Of a stretch of 64,000 nt of DNA, positions 29,201 to 44,200 are shown one piece after another (position 1 is the first letter of the stretch; each line of letters opens with the position of its first letter). Under the pieces are notes generated by a model. That model did not search any database. It was given only the letters and a program-made list of their open reading frames with translations, and was not told where the DNA came from. Source of the DNA: Progne subis subis (lineage: Eukaryota; Chordata; Aves; Passeriformes; Hirundinidae); assembly GCA_022316685.1 (NCBI GenBank), contig JAKJHU010000005.1:13432707-13496706 (forward strand). Reading direction: 5' to 3'. A program made the translations under genes and the position numbers.

Positions 29201-32200
29201 CTTTCCTCCACACCCCACTTTTTTTTCCATTCTTTTTCCATCTCATATGTTCTACCTGACTATTCAGAAAAAAATGCTAGAATCCAAGGAATTTTTATGC
29301 TTTCATTCAGAAAGTGGGGAACTGCTTTTTGTTGGTTTTGTTTTCTGTTGTTTTCTGTTGTTTTTGTTTCTTTTTTTTTTTTTTTCCCAAATATTTATCC
29401 AGAAAAGGAAAGAGAGTCATGATTATAATGTGCAGACATGAGATGAGGAAAAGTGCAGCTATACATAATGCACGTAACTTCAAAACCACCACAGTTTTTC
29501 ACGTGGAATTCATACAAGGATGACACAGCAGTGAACTGGTTATCACAGTTGTCTCTAAACATCTTACTCCGAGTAGCACATATTTAAATAGTAAGAAGCT
29601 TACCTTTGAAGCTGTCGGGCCAGAGTTAAAGCTTACAGGTGTGTAGGCAGAACAGATACTTTTGAATTTATAGACAAGGCCTCCACACATATCAGGCATC
29701 ACGTAATTTTTTTTCAAAATAATTTTGTCCTGATGGATGCCATATAATACATTTCACACCAGATAAAATTAAAACTCTGTCAGGCCAACTGAATGCACAA
29801 AATCTTGATGGTCTCATCCCCATAAAAGGGAGTGAGGAATTGTGTTTATATGTCTGTGCTGTATGAATTTAATTAACGGGACAAATATAATCTAGCATTC
29901 ATCTCTTCACAAAGAGAATAGCTGTAAATTCAAATTAAATGTATAAAAGAATTTGCTCTATATTCACTAGTATATTAAACCCACTTTTGTTTCTCTAAAG
30001 GCAAATAGAGTGGTTAGGCCAGATATGTTAGAGGTCAAATTCTTTTCTAAAATTTTTGACGTAAGTTTTCAATCTATCTGAAGTGCTCCATTTTAATTCA
30101 GGTATCTTTATGGTTTAAGCACAATAAACCCATAGAACTGAAGCAAGGGTAATTTAACATAGCCTGACATAATCAGCAGTCTGTGCTTGGCTGGAGTTCA
30201 AAGCAGAATCCGATTTATCACCTTCTTGGTTCCTTTTGGTCAGGGAAGTTAGCAAATACACTTGGGGAGTCAGTTATGAATGGTAAGACTTTGATCAGCA
30301 GAGAAACAAATTGTTTAAGAAAGGTGTCAGACACTCCCAAATACCTGGTTCAACTAGTACAAAAGCCGGAGTTTATTTATTAACCAATGTTAGTTGCTGC
30401 TTGGTGTCATATTAATAACTGAAGTCAACCATTTTTTCCTGTCATAGGTTAGAAAAAGTAAAGCATTTTTAATTCAGTTACGAGTTTTAAATGGTGAATA
30501 AAAAAGCCCTTTCCAAAGAGAACCAGAAATATTTGCTGGTCTTGGTGTTTGAAACTTTTGCCTAGCTTACATTCTGAATTTTGAAGCAACCTCGTATGAA
30601 GCTAAATAACTTTTTTAGTGAAAAAATCCACTTTTTGGAAAGTCATATTTATTATGTTCAACTTGGAAGTGTTTGTGTTGTTGTCAGCTGGTTAAAGAAT
30701 GATGTATTACACTGGCTGTGCTCTGCAACAAGGTCATGGCTAGATGTTTGAAGAAATGTGAAATAATACAGAAAAAAAAAAAAAAGACAATTAATAGTGC
30801 CATAAAAATGCTCTCACAAATATGTATATAGACAAAAGTGTGTTGTATTTGTGCAGGGATAAATCCTGTAAGCAAGTGTTTGCGAGACTGGGTAGAATTT
30901 TGCTCCAAATACTTTCCCAACTATCTACAATGTAAAGTCTCTTATGGCAGTGGTTTGCTTGTTGTGTTTTGGGATTCATAGGGAGTGAAATTTATTGTAA
31001 AACATGGGGTTTCAGGTTGACCAGAGTTCTGTTGAATTCTTTTCTTTCTCTATTCATCTGTTTCTGTCAGTAAAGAGAGGCTTGCAGAAAATTACAAAAT
31101 AACCTGAGATCACGTGGTATGGTAGTTAATGTAGAGGCAACACAAGGTTGCTGTCACGTCACAGTCTGCTTTCTGTATCATCCTGACAGGTACACACAAA
31201 TCCGTCCTGCCAGCCTTACTGTCCCACTCTGCTCAGACTCAGTGTTTGCGCTGCCTGAAGCCCCAGAGCTTCCAAACGAGTCAGAGCACTGCAGGACTTT
31301 CTTGCACCATGCTGTGCAATTATATAGGTAGTTTCCTGGTGTAGGAATGGCTATTTTTAATGAGTTTTTTATTCTTACAAGAGAGCAGAAAATTATACAG
31401 AAGTTTTATGTAGAGGACGTGCTTCTGTTTAACTCAAGAACAAGCTGCTAGACTTCAAAGGGAACAGAAAATATTCAATGAAATTGCTGATGAATTGTGA
31501 ATGCCTTGGGAATAAAAAGTCAAAATATACCATCATGTCCCCTATTTTTTTAAACTAAGGCACTTATGGGCATCTTTTCTATAGTAAGGGATTATTTAGC
31601 CAATTAAACAAGCGAAAATACTCAGGGTTTTTTGGTTTTATTTTTTTTGTTTGGTTTTTTTTTTTTTTTTTTTTTTTTTTAGGAATTAGAAGAATCAATA
31701 AGAACAAAGGAAAAAGAAGTAGAAAGTGTAGAACGGAGCGGTCTTTCTTTGATACAGAACAAGAAAGAAGAAGTCTCTTCTGCTGTTATGAATACACTGA
31801 AAGAAATTAACCATTCCTGGGCCAATTTGGATCACATGGTAAATGCATAAGGGGAAAATTACAGCTCTAGGAATAAGGCATGGAGGAGTGGGAGAATTAA
31901 CAGTTGCAGATGGTGGATTTCTTCTGTGTTGTAGGGGAAGAGATTCTGAATTGTGTCCCTCTTTCTATCTCTCTAGCCATCAATCCCCAAGTGTGTGTGT
32001 ACACTCCACATAAAATGGGTATAATATTTCTTGTTTCAACAATGAAAATGGGTATAATATTTCTTGTTTCAACAATGCTTTTAGTCATTGTGATTGAAGC
32101 TTTTTAGATGTTTCCTGATAGTTAGTATAAAGGTACCAAATTATCTGTCAGGAATAAACGTTTCAAGCCCACAGGTCTCACAGAATAAGGAAGAGATCAG

Positions 32201-35200
32201 CATTAATTTTCAGCATTCAAAGTTTGATCAACATCTGCGTTCTCAGGAGAAATTCAGTGTGTTAGTGCTAGCGTCTGCTGATTTCCATAGGCTGATTTCC
32301 CTGCCTAAGGGATAGGTGTAGTCTCAACAAATTTCTCTTAATCCTACTTTGGACCAAAGTAAAATGAATTTTTACATCTTTACAGTCCCTTCCGTCCAAC
32401 GTTTATAAAATGAAGCAGAACTTTATGCTGTTCCCAGTGTAAGCCCAGCTGACAATTGTACAAAACCTTAAATCGGTTCAAGATTAGGCATGTAGGACAC
32501 AAAGCATGTGAGATACAAAGGGAGAAAATAATTTAAACAAGTCCCAAGTAGCTGTAATGCTTTTAATTTGCTTTTGTGTTTATTCCCTCCTTCTCCCAGG
32601 TTAGCCAGCTGAAGATATTGTTGCAATCTGTTCTTGATCAGTGGAGCATTTACAAAGTGGCTTATGAAGAACTGAACAGTTACCTGACAGAAGCCAGATA
32701 TTCTTTGTCCCGTTTTTATCTTCTAACTGGTTCTCTGGAAGCTGTGAAAGTCCAAGTTGATAAACTTCAGGTGAAAAGAGTTAATTTTGTCTGAAATTGC
32801 ATGGACACAGATAACTGTTAAGAGAACACATTTTAAAGCACCCACTGCATGTTCCATTTTGCAGAAAAAATTAATTTGGGATAGTTGTGGGTTTTTTAGA
32901 TTTTTTATTCCGTTCTTTATATTTTTCAGCCACACCATCAAATTGTTAAGATTTTAAATCATCCCAAAGGCCATTAAAACTAAAGTTCCTCATGCTACTT
33001 CATCAGGCTTCAGAGCTGCAGGTGCATGTTGAGATCATATTTTTAGCCCCCCACCAACCTTGCAGTAGCTTAATGATAAAAAAAAAAAAAAAAAAAAAAT
33101 TCCAGGAGCTGAGACACTGATGTGGTCAAGTAATTTACCATTATAAAAAAGCATAAAATACAAGGAGATTTCTTTTAAAAAATTGTAAATTAATAATAAT
33201 GGAAATAAATTAATTTAATTTAATACAATTATTCAAATTACTGTTCTATTACATAAAGCCCCTTTTATTTTAACAAGTTTTCATCTTTGAAATCAAAAAT
33301 AATTATGCAAACATTTCAAAATGCCCGAAGTAGAAGAACTTTGGTTATTCTTATTCTATTCTGTTAGTATTTACCCGCAAATTTAAATTAACATTATAAT
33401 TTAAATATTTGAATTCCAGACATATATAAATCCAAATTATCTAAGCATGGACAGCACTTTCAAAACCAGAATTTAAAGAATATCCAAGAATGGACTTTAC
33501 AGCCATTCTTCTAGATTTTACACATTAAAGAGAAGGAGTTGGTAAAACAATAGGTGCAGAAAATTACTTTTTTGATGATTAAGATTTTGAATATAAACTA
33601 AGGGTGAGGTTTGCTGGGCTTTCTGACTGTAATAATATGCATAAAAATATTTCAGTTAAAAAAAAAAAAAAAAGGAGCATTTTCAGAGAATCATACAGCA
33701 GGTAAAGTTGGAAGGACCACAGTGAGTCATCTGGTCCGATCTCCCTGCTGAAGCAAGGCTGTCCCACAGCACACGGCACAGGATTGTGTCCAGATGGTTG
33801 TGAGTGTCTCCAGTGAGGGAGACTCCACAACCTCTCTGGACAGCCTGCTGCAGTGCGCGGTTACCCGCACGGTAAGGAAGTTCTTCCTCACGCTCAGCTG
33901 GAACACACTGTGCATCGGTTTCTGTTCATTGCCTCTTGTCCTATTGCCGGGCACCACCAAGAAGAGCCTGGAAGCATCCTCTTGGCATGTCCTCTTTAGA
34001 TATTTATGTACAATAATGAGGTCCCCTCTCAGTTGTCTCTTCCTGAGTCTGAACAGGCCCAGCTCCCTCAGCCTTTCGTCCTAAGAGAGATGCTCCAGTC
34101 CCCTCATCAGCTTCATTTCCCTCTGCTGGACAAAACACACTTCCCTGACAGACATACATCATGGTGGTAACTGAAAGAGCAAGACCCTTATTTTCAGAAT
34201 ATGGCTTTCTTTATGTTGTTACTTTTTCATCTTGTTCTAAACAGGAAAATGTTATTTAGTTAGTTTTCATCAGTCTGTCAAGTTTTTAAATCTGAATCAG
34301 TCCATGTGCTTACTCATTCTGTACAAAAGTACTTGTTTAGAATTATTTCTTTTACAAGATTTTTATATTTTGCAAAAATACAAGATTAAAATTTACTTTT
34401 TTTCTATATTTGATGTAAAATCAAATGAATCCAAGAACAATCTTTATATTAAACAACCTATTTATATGAAACACATGATATCAATTTTTCATTCATGATC
34501 TTGTGCAATTGATGTTTTTTTAAATTTTGAAATGTTTCTACATCATGGAATTTTAACTCATGGTTTTGTTTCTTTATTATTCTACTTTAGAGCCTACAAG
34601 ATGAATTGGAAAAACAAGAGAATAGCTTACAGAAATTTGGTTCTGTGACCAATGAATTGTTGAAAGAATGTCACCCACCAGTGACTGAAACACTTACCAA
34701 CACTTTGAAAGAAGTGAATATGAGGTAGAAAACGTCTATATGTTAAACTTTAATTTCAGTAGCAAACCTGTGTTTATCCATTATCTAGTTTTCCATTATC
34801 CCTATTTTTCTTACATTTTATTATTTTAAGTTCCTGCAGTCATGAGGGGTTTGTTGGAACAGGCAGGATTATTCCTTTCGCCAAGTACTGGAGTGTAACT
34901 CTCATTTACTACTGAAAACAAATGAAATACCTACTCCAGCGAGCATTTGGGCATTAATGTCAGTAGTTTTGCTCTGTGCTTGAGTGCCAACCAAGATTCA
35001 TAAATACCATGCTGGAAAATAATACTGTGCTTGAAATTTGAGAACGGTGTCTGAAGATTTTGTTTGCAGTATTTCAGTGGTTTGCATTAGCTTCCCCAAG
35101 TTTTAGGCTGCTATTTCTAGTTGTAGGAAGGGCATTGTTGTAGTTGTAGAAAGGCAGGAAGATCTAAGCTCCTCACCAGTACCTTGGCAAACAGTTCCCC

Positions 35201-38200
35201 CAGCTTTGAATTCAGGGTGAAAGGGTTTACTCAGACACAGGAAAGGAGGATCCAGAAGAAAAAAATAGTTTGGTGGAAAGCTGAGAATTTTTTTGAAAAC
35301 AGCATCACACCAAATTTATTTTGGTCTGTGTTCAGTCCTGTCCTAGAAACTGGAAGTGGATGGAGGGATTATTTAACCCCATTTAACAGTTTCAGTGATG
35401 GCTGGCAGAATTTTTGATCCAAACCCTTTACTTTTCATCATATAATAATAATGGAGAAATATTGTGATTTTCTTTGTTAAGGAAACAATTAGGCAATTTG
35501 GTGACTACCAAGCACATTTGGAAAGCATGGGTTCCTAGTTGCTATTAGAGAAAAAAATTCAGTGGGGAATTATTATACTAAAGAATTCCAAGGGAGATTA
35601 GATATTTAGTTGCATAGTAGAAATATAAAGATTTTTAATATGTTTCGGAGCATTTTTTATGTGAGTTACACAGAGCTTTATGACTTTAAATACTGTGTCA
35701 GAGTTTGGGAGGAAATGGCAGGAGAAGAAATGGTGTCTTGTTTACAGCTGTTCTGGGCCTCTTAGGCCCTCACAGGAATCTGCTGTTGGCAGTGCATGGT
35801 TGGTCGTGGATGCTTGGTGATGCTGAGGATACTAAGTGGAAATAGTGAGAGGTTCACTACACCAGGTGTGCTGCAGCTTTGACCACCAGCATTAATAAAC
35901 AGCACCCAAGATGTAGCACAGATCACACACATTGTGACAGCTCAGAACAGCCTGGTTTGGTATTGAAACAGAAATTTCATGGCTTGGTATTATTTTCACC
36001 ATATGTCTGGATCTTGATTATTACCAATTTTTTTTAAAGTCATGAGACCATGGGAAACAGCAGAAAGAGGGACACAGATAGTTATTGTGGACTCCCAGGC
36101 TTTGATCACTCATGCAGTTTTCTTCTGCAGGTGGAACAACCTCCTGCAGGAGATTGCAGAGCGGCTGCGTGCTAGCAGGGCCCTGCTCCAGCTGTGGCAG
36201 AGGTACAAGGACTGCTACCAGCAGTGCTCCTCCACGGTCCATCAACGAGAAGAACAGACCAATGAGCTCCTGAAGACAGCAACCAGCAAAGACATTGCTG
36301 ATGATGAAGTTACTACTTGGATTCAGAACTGCAATGTATGTTCACTTAAGCTTTGCGGCTTTTCTCGGCTCTGTGGGCTAAAAAGAATCTCAAGAGGCTC
36401 TCTATTGCTCAGCTCTGTAGTTGGTGTTTGGGAATATTGTATGCTAACCTATTTCATGTTACTGATGCAGCCTAGGCATAGGAGAGACAGCTTTATGTCT
36501 GCTACCCAAATCTCTCGTGTCTCTGAATTTTGGTCCCTCCATTAGTTGTTGTGATGTTGTTTGTATCTAAAGTCTTCTGTCTGGAGAAGGTGGATAAATT
36601 ACATCATTTGATTCAGTCTTAACTTCCTGCTTAAAGAAGGTATTCATGCTTGGGAAAGTATCTCTACCAAGTCTTTTGAGTTCCTTATAGTGGAAAGAAA
36701 CTCAGAATCCTTTGACTATATTCCCACCCATCAAGACTGTTCACATTTTCAGAATGATGTCTTTATCCTCCTTATGGAAGGACACAATTCACTCTGAAAC
36801 CTTGAGATTCTTCCTTTTTCAAGATTGTATCTCAAGGCAGCAGAATAGTTTATCATCCCTCTGTGCTTACATTTTGCTTCTTTGGAACTTAAGTTAATGT
36901 TAAGTGTCATTGACCAAAAATACAAAATATTAAATGTCTTAGTGTAAGCAAAACAATTGCAGTGAGAAGAAAAACACATGTTAGTGTTTAAAAAATAAAC
37001 GTGTTCATGAACTTTTGGAACATTTGCTGCAGTGGTCAGGCCCCATGGACTGGCATTTAATTTGTTTGGTTCAAATAATTTATTTCCTGATGTCCCATTT
37101 TTTAACAATTATGTTCGGCCATTTACAAAAGTTATTTTTTCAACACCCCTGGTAAATCATAGCAGGAAGAAAAGGGAGGCCTACACCTGAATCAGTTCAC
37201 AGTCAGGACTGCCACTGCTTAGGACCATCATGTCAATAAATTCAAATGGTTTCTTTCAACAGTTATTGCCTCATCAACTCAGTCTTGCTCAAAGGTACTG
37301 GAGCACTGTCTTTTTTCTGTTCTTTTCAGTACAGATTCTTTTTTATTCTTCAAGTCATACAGAATGTAACTGGAAAGTTTGATATTGAAATGCAGTAGTA
37401 AATATAATTTTTCCTTACAGTGCCTGAGTTCAGTAATTTCATTCTTCCTTTAAATCAGGGGATGATGACACCACCAGAATGTCAGGTTAACTGTTCATGT
37501 CCTTATTCAATGTGTTGCCACAGGATGTACTCACAGATTTGAAAACAGCACAGGAGTCTCTGGTTGTTCTTCAAGAACTTGGGGAGGAGCTAAAAAGCCA
37601 GGTGGAGGCTTCAGCAGCAGCAGCCATACAGTCGGATCATCTCTCACTGAACCAGAATCTGTCAACCCTAGAGCAGGCTCTCCGCAAGCAGCAGGCTGCA
37701 CTTCAGGTACGCAGACAGTGTTTGCAGTCCTCAAAGGTGACCATCCTGTGGTCCCTGAAAACACATACATCAGCTTAATCTGCCTGGGAAATGAAGGTAG
37801 TGTGGCTTCCCTGGAAGCCAAAGCTGAGAGTAGAAAATACAGTCAAGTCCATCAAAGAGACCTTATAAGAAGGTCCAAATTCTGGGAAAAGGATAGCAAA
37901 CCTCATGCAGGAAAACATCTGTCTGGATTGCCAAGGTGGCCATGTTTTCAGCATACAACAGTGGATCCACAGCTACTGTTCCCCTGAAGACAGCCACTCT
38001 TCCCACCTATTTCTTCAACAGTAAAAGAAATGAGAGATTCTGAATATTGTGTAGAATTGATTTTTTGCTGTTCCTATTAATGTCAGTTACCAGACTGGCA
38101 CCAACCATTTGTGTAGCCTCTTTAGTAGATGTTGCCAAATTGCTTGTGTCACAAGGGACTAAAGAGCAAAAAGGAGTGGAAGAATGTATTCTATAGGAAG

Positions 38201-41200
38201 CTATTTGGATGAAAAAGTCACAAAGGTAGCAGCTTCTGTTTGAGAGAAAAGAGGATTTGCTCAAGGAATCCAGCAGTGTCTGAGATGTGCTTATAGTATC
38301 ACTGTACTGTGATGAGACAAAACACAAGAAAAAATTTTAATTTAAAATTTTAATGGGAGTTACTAGTTCTCTCTGCTGGCAATAAATTAAAGGGAGGTGT
38401 TTCATAAAAGAAAGTTAGAAAAGATTATCTGTTTCAAGGTAAAGAGACGTTTATGCACTTTGCTGAAATGTTGCCTTTGCTATGATAAAAAATCCTCTTC
38501 TAACCTAAAAAATGCAACTAATCCCGCAGTCTGCAAGCAAAGCAGCAGTTGCAATTGTTCTTAGCCAATTCAACTGTTTGCAAATCTATTATGATAATAA
38601 GCAGGAGTGTAATGTCAATAAGGAGGCTGTGAAGCCGAAGTTTTTAAACTATGGATCCTTTTGTATTCAAGGCTGGAGTCCTGGACTATCAAACCTTTGC
38701 CAAGAACCTGGAAGTCCTTGAGATCTGGATAACAGAAGCAGAAGAAACATTGAAAGAACAGGATCCCAGTCACTCATCTGATGTCTCAGCAATACAGAGT
38801 AGAATGGAGCAACTCAAGGTGACTAATAAATGAAGGAAGTGCTGGGGTTGTTCTTTTCTTGGCCTGGTTATTTGTAGTGCAGGGTATGCACGGGTAATCC
38901 TACGTGCATTCTGTAGGCGGTAAAGGATTACCACTCATGAGAAGTGTAAGAACTTGAAGTCTGATGGCAGTCAAGGAATGATTGTCACCTTGTCCCTGAG
39001 TAAAGATGCAAAGGGCAGTCAAACTGTTCAGAATGAAATTAACAACAGATCAAAACAGGCACGGAAACTAGCAGTTTTCGGAGATTTCCTTCATCTCGTT
39101 TTCTCACAACTATTTTGAATTTATTTGATTCCTGTCTCAGTGGTATCTCATTGAAGTAATGAGTTGAGATAATGAAGTATGAAGCAATTTATACATTTGG
39201 GTAACCTGATACGCTGAAGAGGCATTCATTATGTGTACCGTGTGTTCTCCATTGGAGGTCTTGCACTCTTTTCTGTTTTGTGGATCTTCTCTTTTCCCTA
39301 TCCTTTTTTCAGAGGCCACGACAGGAAGTCGCTGAACTTTGCCATATAGGTTGTTTTTGTCATTGTAATCTTCCATTGGTTTTCTATCAAGATTAACTAT
39401 AGAGAGAATTCCACTTATGGAGTGAATTAAGTATTTCTGTAATGCAAAACAAAAACCTAAAAATAAAAAGTTGAATAATTTCTGTGGGAAATTACTAGCC
39501 TACATCTGAGGCTAGGAAACAAAGGAAAAAGGCTTACTTATTTTGATAGTATGGCTCTGAACACCAGCCTTTTTCTTCAGCTCTGAGCTGTAAATCCCCA
39601 GTTCAGAACACTTCAGTGCAATTTGAATATATGTCTCTGCACACTTTTAAACACAAGTCGTCTCCTGGTCTGGGACCAGAAGATGAAAGCTGGATATGGA
39701 ACTTTTTCCCTGGCATAGATACTGCTTACCACTTGGTGGCAACCAAGGCCATTCTAAGTTTACCTAAGTGCTAGTTCATCATTTTCAAGTCAATAATAAT
39801 GTAATTCCTGAGCTTCCTGGTTATCACTTTTATTGCCTGTTGCAGAGTCAAATGCTGAAGTTCAGCAGCATGAGCCCTGATTTGGACCGTCTTAATGAGC
39901 TTGGTTACAGGCTTCCTCTGAATGACAAGGAAATCAAAAGGATGCAGAACCTGAACAGACATTGGTCTCTGATCTCATCTCAGACTACAGAGAGATTCAG
40001 GTGGGGATAAATAAAGATTGTTCTACAATTTTCTACAAGTTAGAAAGTATACCTTTTGCAGAATATAGAAATGTTTCAGGTATTTTATTGACCAAAGTTC
40101 CTTTTCTTTGGTGTACTTATAAGCAACAAGCAAAGCCATTGAGCTGAGATGCTTGTTTTGCCACAAATTAACAGGATTTGAAACGAGTAGGACTGCTATT
40201 TTTCTAAGTATTGACTAAATCAACTCAATGAGGCAGCTAAGTGGGAAAGGTGTTACCATCTGATTTGGAATTGCCTGAATCCATCTCTGTTTCTTTCTTT
40301 CAGTAAGTTGCAGTCTTTCTTGCTGCAGCAGCAGACCTTCTTGGAGAAATGTGGGACTTGGATGGATTTATTAGTTCAGACTGAGCAGAAGTTGGCAGTA
40401 GAGGTTTCAGGAAACTACCAAAGGCTTTTAGAGCAACAGAGGGAACACGAGGCAAGTAATCATGTATATGCATTGCTAAAGCACATACTATTTATACATA
40501 AAAGGAACGCACATTCTTTATTTGAATGATACAATAGCATGCCTTGAATTTTATTTGAGTGCACTTTATGAAGAAAACTTTAAAACAGAAGCATGCAAAT
40601 ATGTCAATAATAACCAGGAGGAAGATTTGAGTACCTGAGTATAATGCATCACTATGCCTATGAGTGCATGTCCCCTATGTTTAGTCTACTTCAGATTCAT
40701 TTGTACTAAAGAGACCAAAGCTCCTTTAAAAACCTAATGATTCTCATGCTGTTTGGCACTTTGCCTTCACTCATAACTGGAGAAAATCTCTATTCTGATT
40801 TTGTTTATTTTTTACTAAATTATCAATCCATATGGCATTCGAAAAGCATGTTAAAGGAAGAGTTTTCTGTTAAGTACTGAGTTATATAATTCACCATGGG
40901 GCCTACCTCCATTTGAGAAGACAAGATCTCCAACATTTCCTTGGAGAACAAATTGGTTCGGTCTTTGCTGCATGCTAGTCTTTTGCTTATAACAAATGAG
41001 GAGCTAGCACAGCTTTTGCTGCAGGGAAAAACTGATTCAGAGTTTTCACGAGTAATAGATTCAGGGTTTATGATTCTTTTGTGAAGCCAAGTGGTGCACA
41101 TTTTTTTCTCCACCCATCTTGTTACTGCCAAGAATCCTGGTAAAGATCAAGTAAAAGAAGTCAATTTTCATACCACAACTCCCATGTGGCCCCAGTAGTT

Positions 41201-44200
41201 TCAGTTCCCACAATTTTTTCAGCTGACCTTCCCCTAGACTCAGGCCAGATTACAGGAAGAGTTATGTCCTTCTCCCTCTCCTGCCTTATATCTCACAGCC
41301 TTGTGTTTGAATGAGTGTCTGATAGCAAAAAGTAATTCACATCCATTTTTTGCATACGATTTCATTAGCATCTAACTGCCTTTGCTTTCACAAATGTCAT
41401 CCATTTCATTTCCTTTCATTGCTGCCAGCATTAACTGGACAGCCTCTGTAAGTTTAAACATCTCAGGTCTTTGAGATTTGAATGTCCAGAAATCATTATT
41501 AAGTGGATAATCTCCTACTGTTGTTGTGTCTAGTCATAGCTATAATTATTTGAAGGGAGTTAAGGCAATCTTCTTGCATTTGTTTGTCTTGAAATCTCAG
41601 CTTACTTCTTTCCTGAAACTTTGATCTGTGCAGATGAACATTATTTGGGCATTCTGTTTAATCCCTTTTTTTGCAACTGTAAAGTCATCTTAGAATTAAG
41701 ACAGTAAATACCTGTTTGTCCAACTACTACAGTTCATCCTTTAAAAAGTAACCTGCTTTTATTTTTTTAACTTTATTTTTGGCATTTTTTATAATCAAAA
41801 TATATTCATTACAAATGCCATTTTCAGTGCTTCCTGATAGTCACTAAGAACTTTCTTTCCACTCCTTGTGGCTGAATGGGTCAAATCTCAATTCCTTGAG
41901 ATGCATTTTCACATTGTTTTGCTCTGTATTTTTGAAAACAATGAGAAAATACTCCTTTTCCACCTGAATTCCTAGAATAGATATTGAAATGCTTCCAGCT
42001 CTATTATTGCCTTTCCAGTGACTCATAACTTTTGCTGGCTTCTTACCTGAAGAAGACCCCAACTGCCTCAGTGGCCTTATTTTGCAATACCTTCCTAGTG
42101 GAGTTTACAGGGTGGAGGTGATAGCTTTTTTCAGACGTATGTGCTGACACTGACATCTGCGTCAGTCTGCCAGGATGATCTTGTAATCACTCTTGCACAG
42201 TTCTCCAGTACATGGGACAGTGCTTGGGACTCCTGTGCAGTGGGAATGCACTGACACAAGCACTGAGAATGCTGGCAAGGAAAGGAAGTTCCTTGCCAGC
42301 TCAATTACCAAATTTTTTTCCCAGGGCGCTGGTGTTGTGTTTCAACACTTGCACTCCTTTCTTCCTCATTTGAACACTGTGATTCACAGTGATCTACATA
42401 TGAGAATAAATTTGGGTGACAAGTCGTCCCAGGTAATGGAGTAGCCCTCTTATGTATAGAGTGTAAATATGGAAATGACGTGAATGGTGACCGAAATATC
42501 TCTACTTTGGTGTAAAGCTTGAGTACATCCACTTCAAGCAGAGTTCCTCATGCTTGATAAGCTTTTATTTCACCTGTCCTCCTAAAAAAGTATGAAAATT
42601 TTCCCTTTTGAACGAATTGGTTTTGCTGCTTTTCAGTTTTGTTTTGTTTTCAGATTTTGGGGAAGGGCAGGAAAGATTGGTGTTTTTGAGTGGGGGACTT
42701 GTTTAACCAGTTGCAGCCAGTTGTGTTCTGTTTAGTCACTATCTGTCAACAATGCTGGTAGATGCTGTTACCTCCTGTGCTTCATGTCCCCTAACTTGAC
42801 AAAAATAGATGTTACAGAAAGTAAAATTTTTGCCTTTTCGCTCAGCTTTCTGAAATTCTCAGTGCCACCCTATTGTGGCTTCATTCATGAGATAATAATA
42901 GCATTCAGTTTCCCTCTGATTCAGGCTCAGTCAATGATAAGTGCCAAGGTATTCAAAGAACAGTATCAAATATTTCTGTAAAGAAATCTGACAACACTAT
43001 TTCTTTCTATGAGAAAACATATGACCTGAGTAGCACTTCAGAGTTAACACAGTGATTCAGAGAGGCAAAATCTCATTTTGAAAAATTACTGTATCATCTA
43101 GGAGACCTAAACTACGTACAGTGTGCTTGAGAGATTTAAATATTCAAATGCCAGTGGATGTTTTGCTGCCAGGTGCAGATGCAGGGATTGGTACAATCAC
43201 AATTTGAGCTGGTGGGACGCCATCTAAAAGGAGTGGAGAATAGTGGCTCTTAGTTCAGGCAAGGGTGAACTTCTGTCAACTACAAATACCATCACTAACT
43301 AAAGAAAAATAAATCTTAAGCTTCATACCAGTATATTTTTCTTTGAATCTCTCTGTAAACCTTTTGAACATAGAGTGGGTCCAGTGGTGCCTGAGTGTAC
43401 CTTCACTGACATTAAAATATTCCTGAAGAATGTAACATAGAGATATGGTCCATTAATAAAAGAAAAGATTATTTAAAAAATAAATTTAAGTAGTATATAC
43501 ACTTGAGTTATGTTTGCTTAAGTAGTAATTAGGTAATTTTTTGTTTTAAGTAACATTTAAGTAATAAGAGGGTTTAAAAAGTCTTGTAGTTGCTTATTAT
43601 GCCATTATTATTTGTGGGTGAAATTGGAAAATAAATATGAAAACTTGGAAGAAGTGGAAAATTGTTTTCTAGCTCCTATACATAGCTGTCTATTTCTTTT
43701 AAAGCTCTATTGGCAATGTAAAAGTACATTGAAAGTTTACATAACACTATCACACATGGTCTGTGTGAAAAAGCAAAATATTATAAAATTCTTAAACATG
43801 TCAAAAAATAAAAAGTGCCCTTTCTTTCCAAGTAAAAAATACCCTATCTGGATTTTGTTGAAAATTATGTCAATCAACTGTACTCCAAAACATAAAACCT
43901 AGTCCCTGTTGATATAATTTAGCTTTATAATATTGGTCTTGAGGCACTAATAATAATTACTAGAAGCAGCAAGTACCTCTAAAATGAGAGTTTACAGTAT
44001 GTTTCCATTAATGACTGAACTCCTATTGAATTAATCTGAAATAAGATTGAATGGATGAAAAATAATTTTTATCATTGCATACAGACAGAATTAAAATGTG
44101 AGCTCTTGTTTTAACATCCTTGTCTCCTGTACAACAGCTGTTCCAGGCAGAGATGTTCAGCCGCCAGCAGATTTTGCATTCAATTATCTCTGATGGGCAG

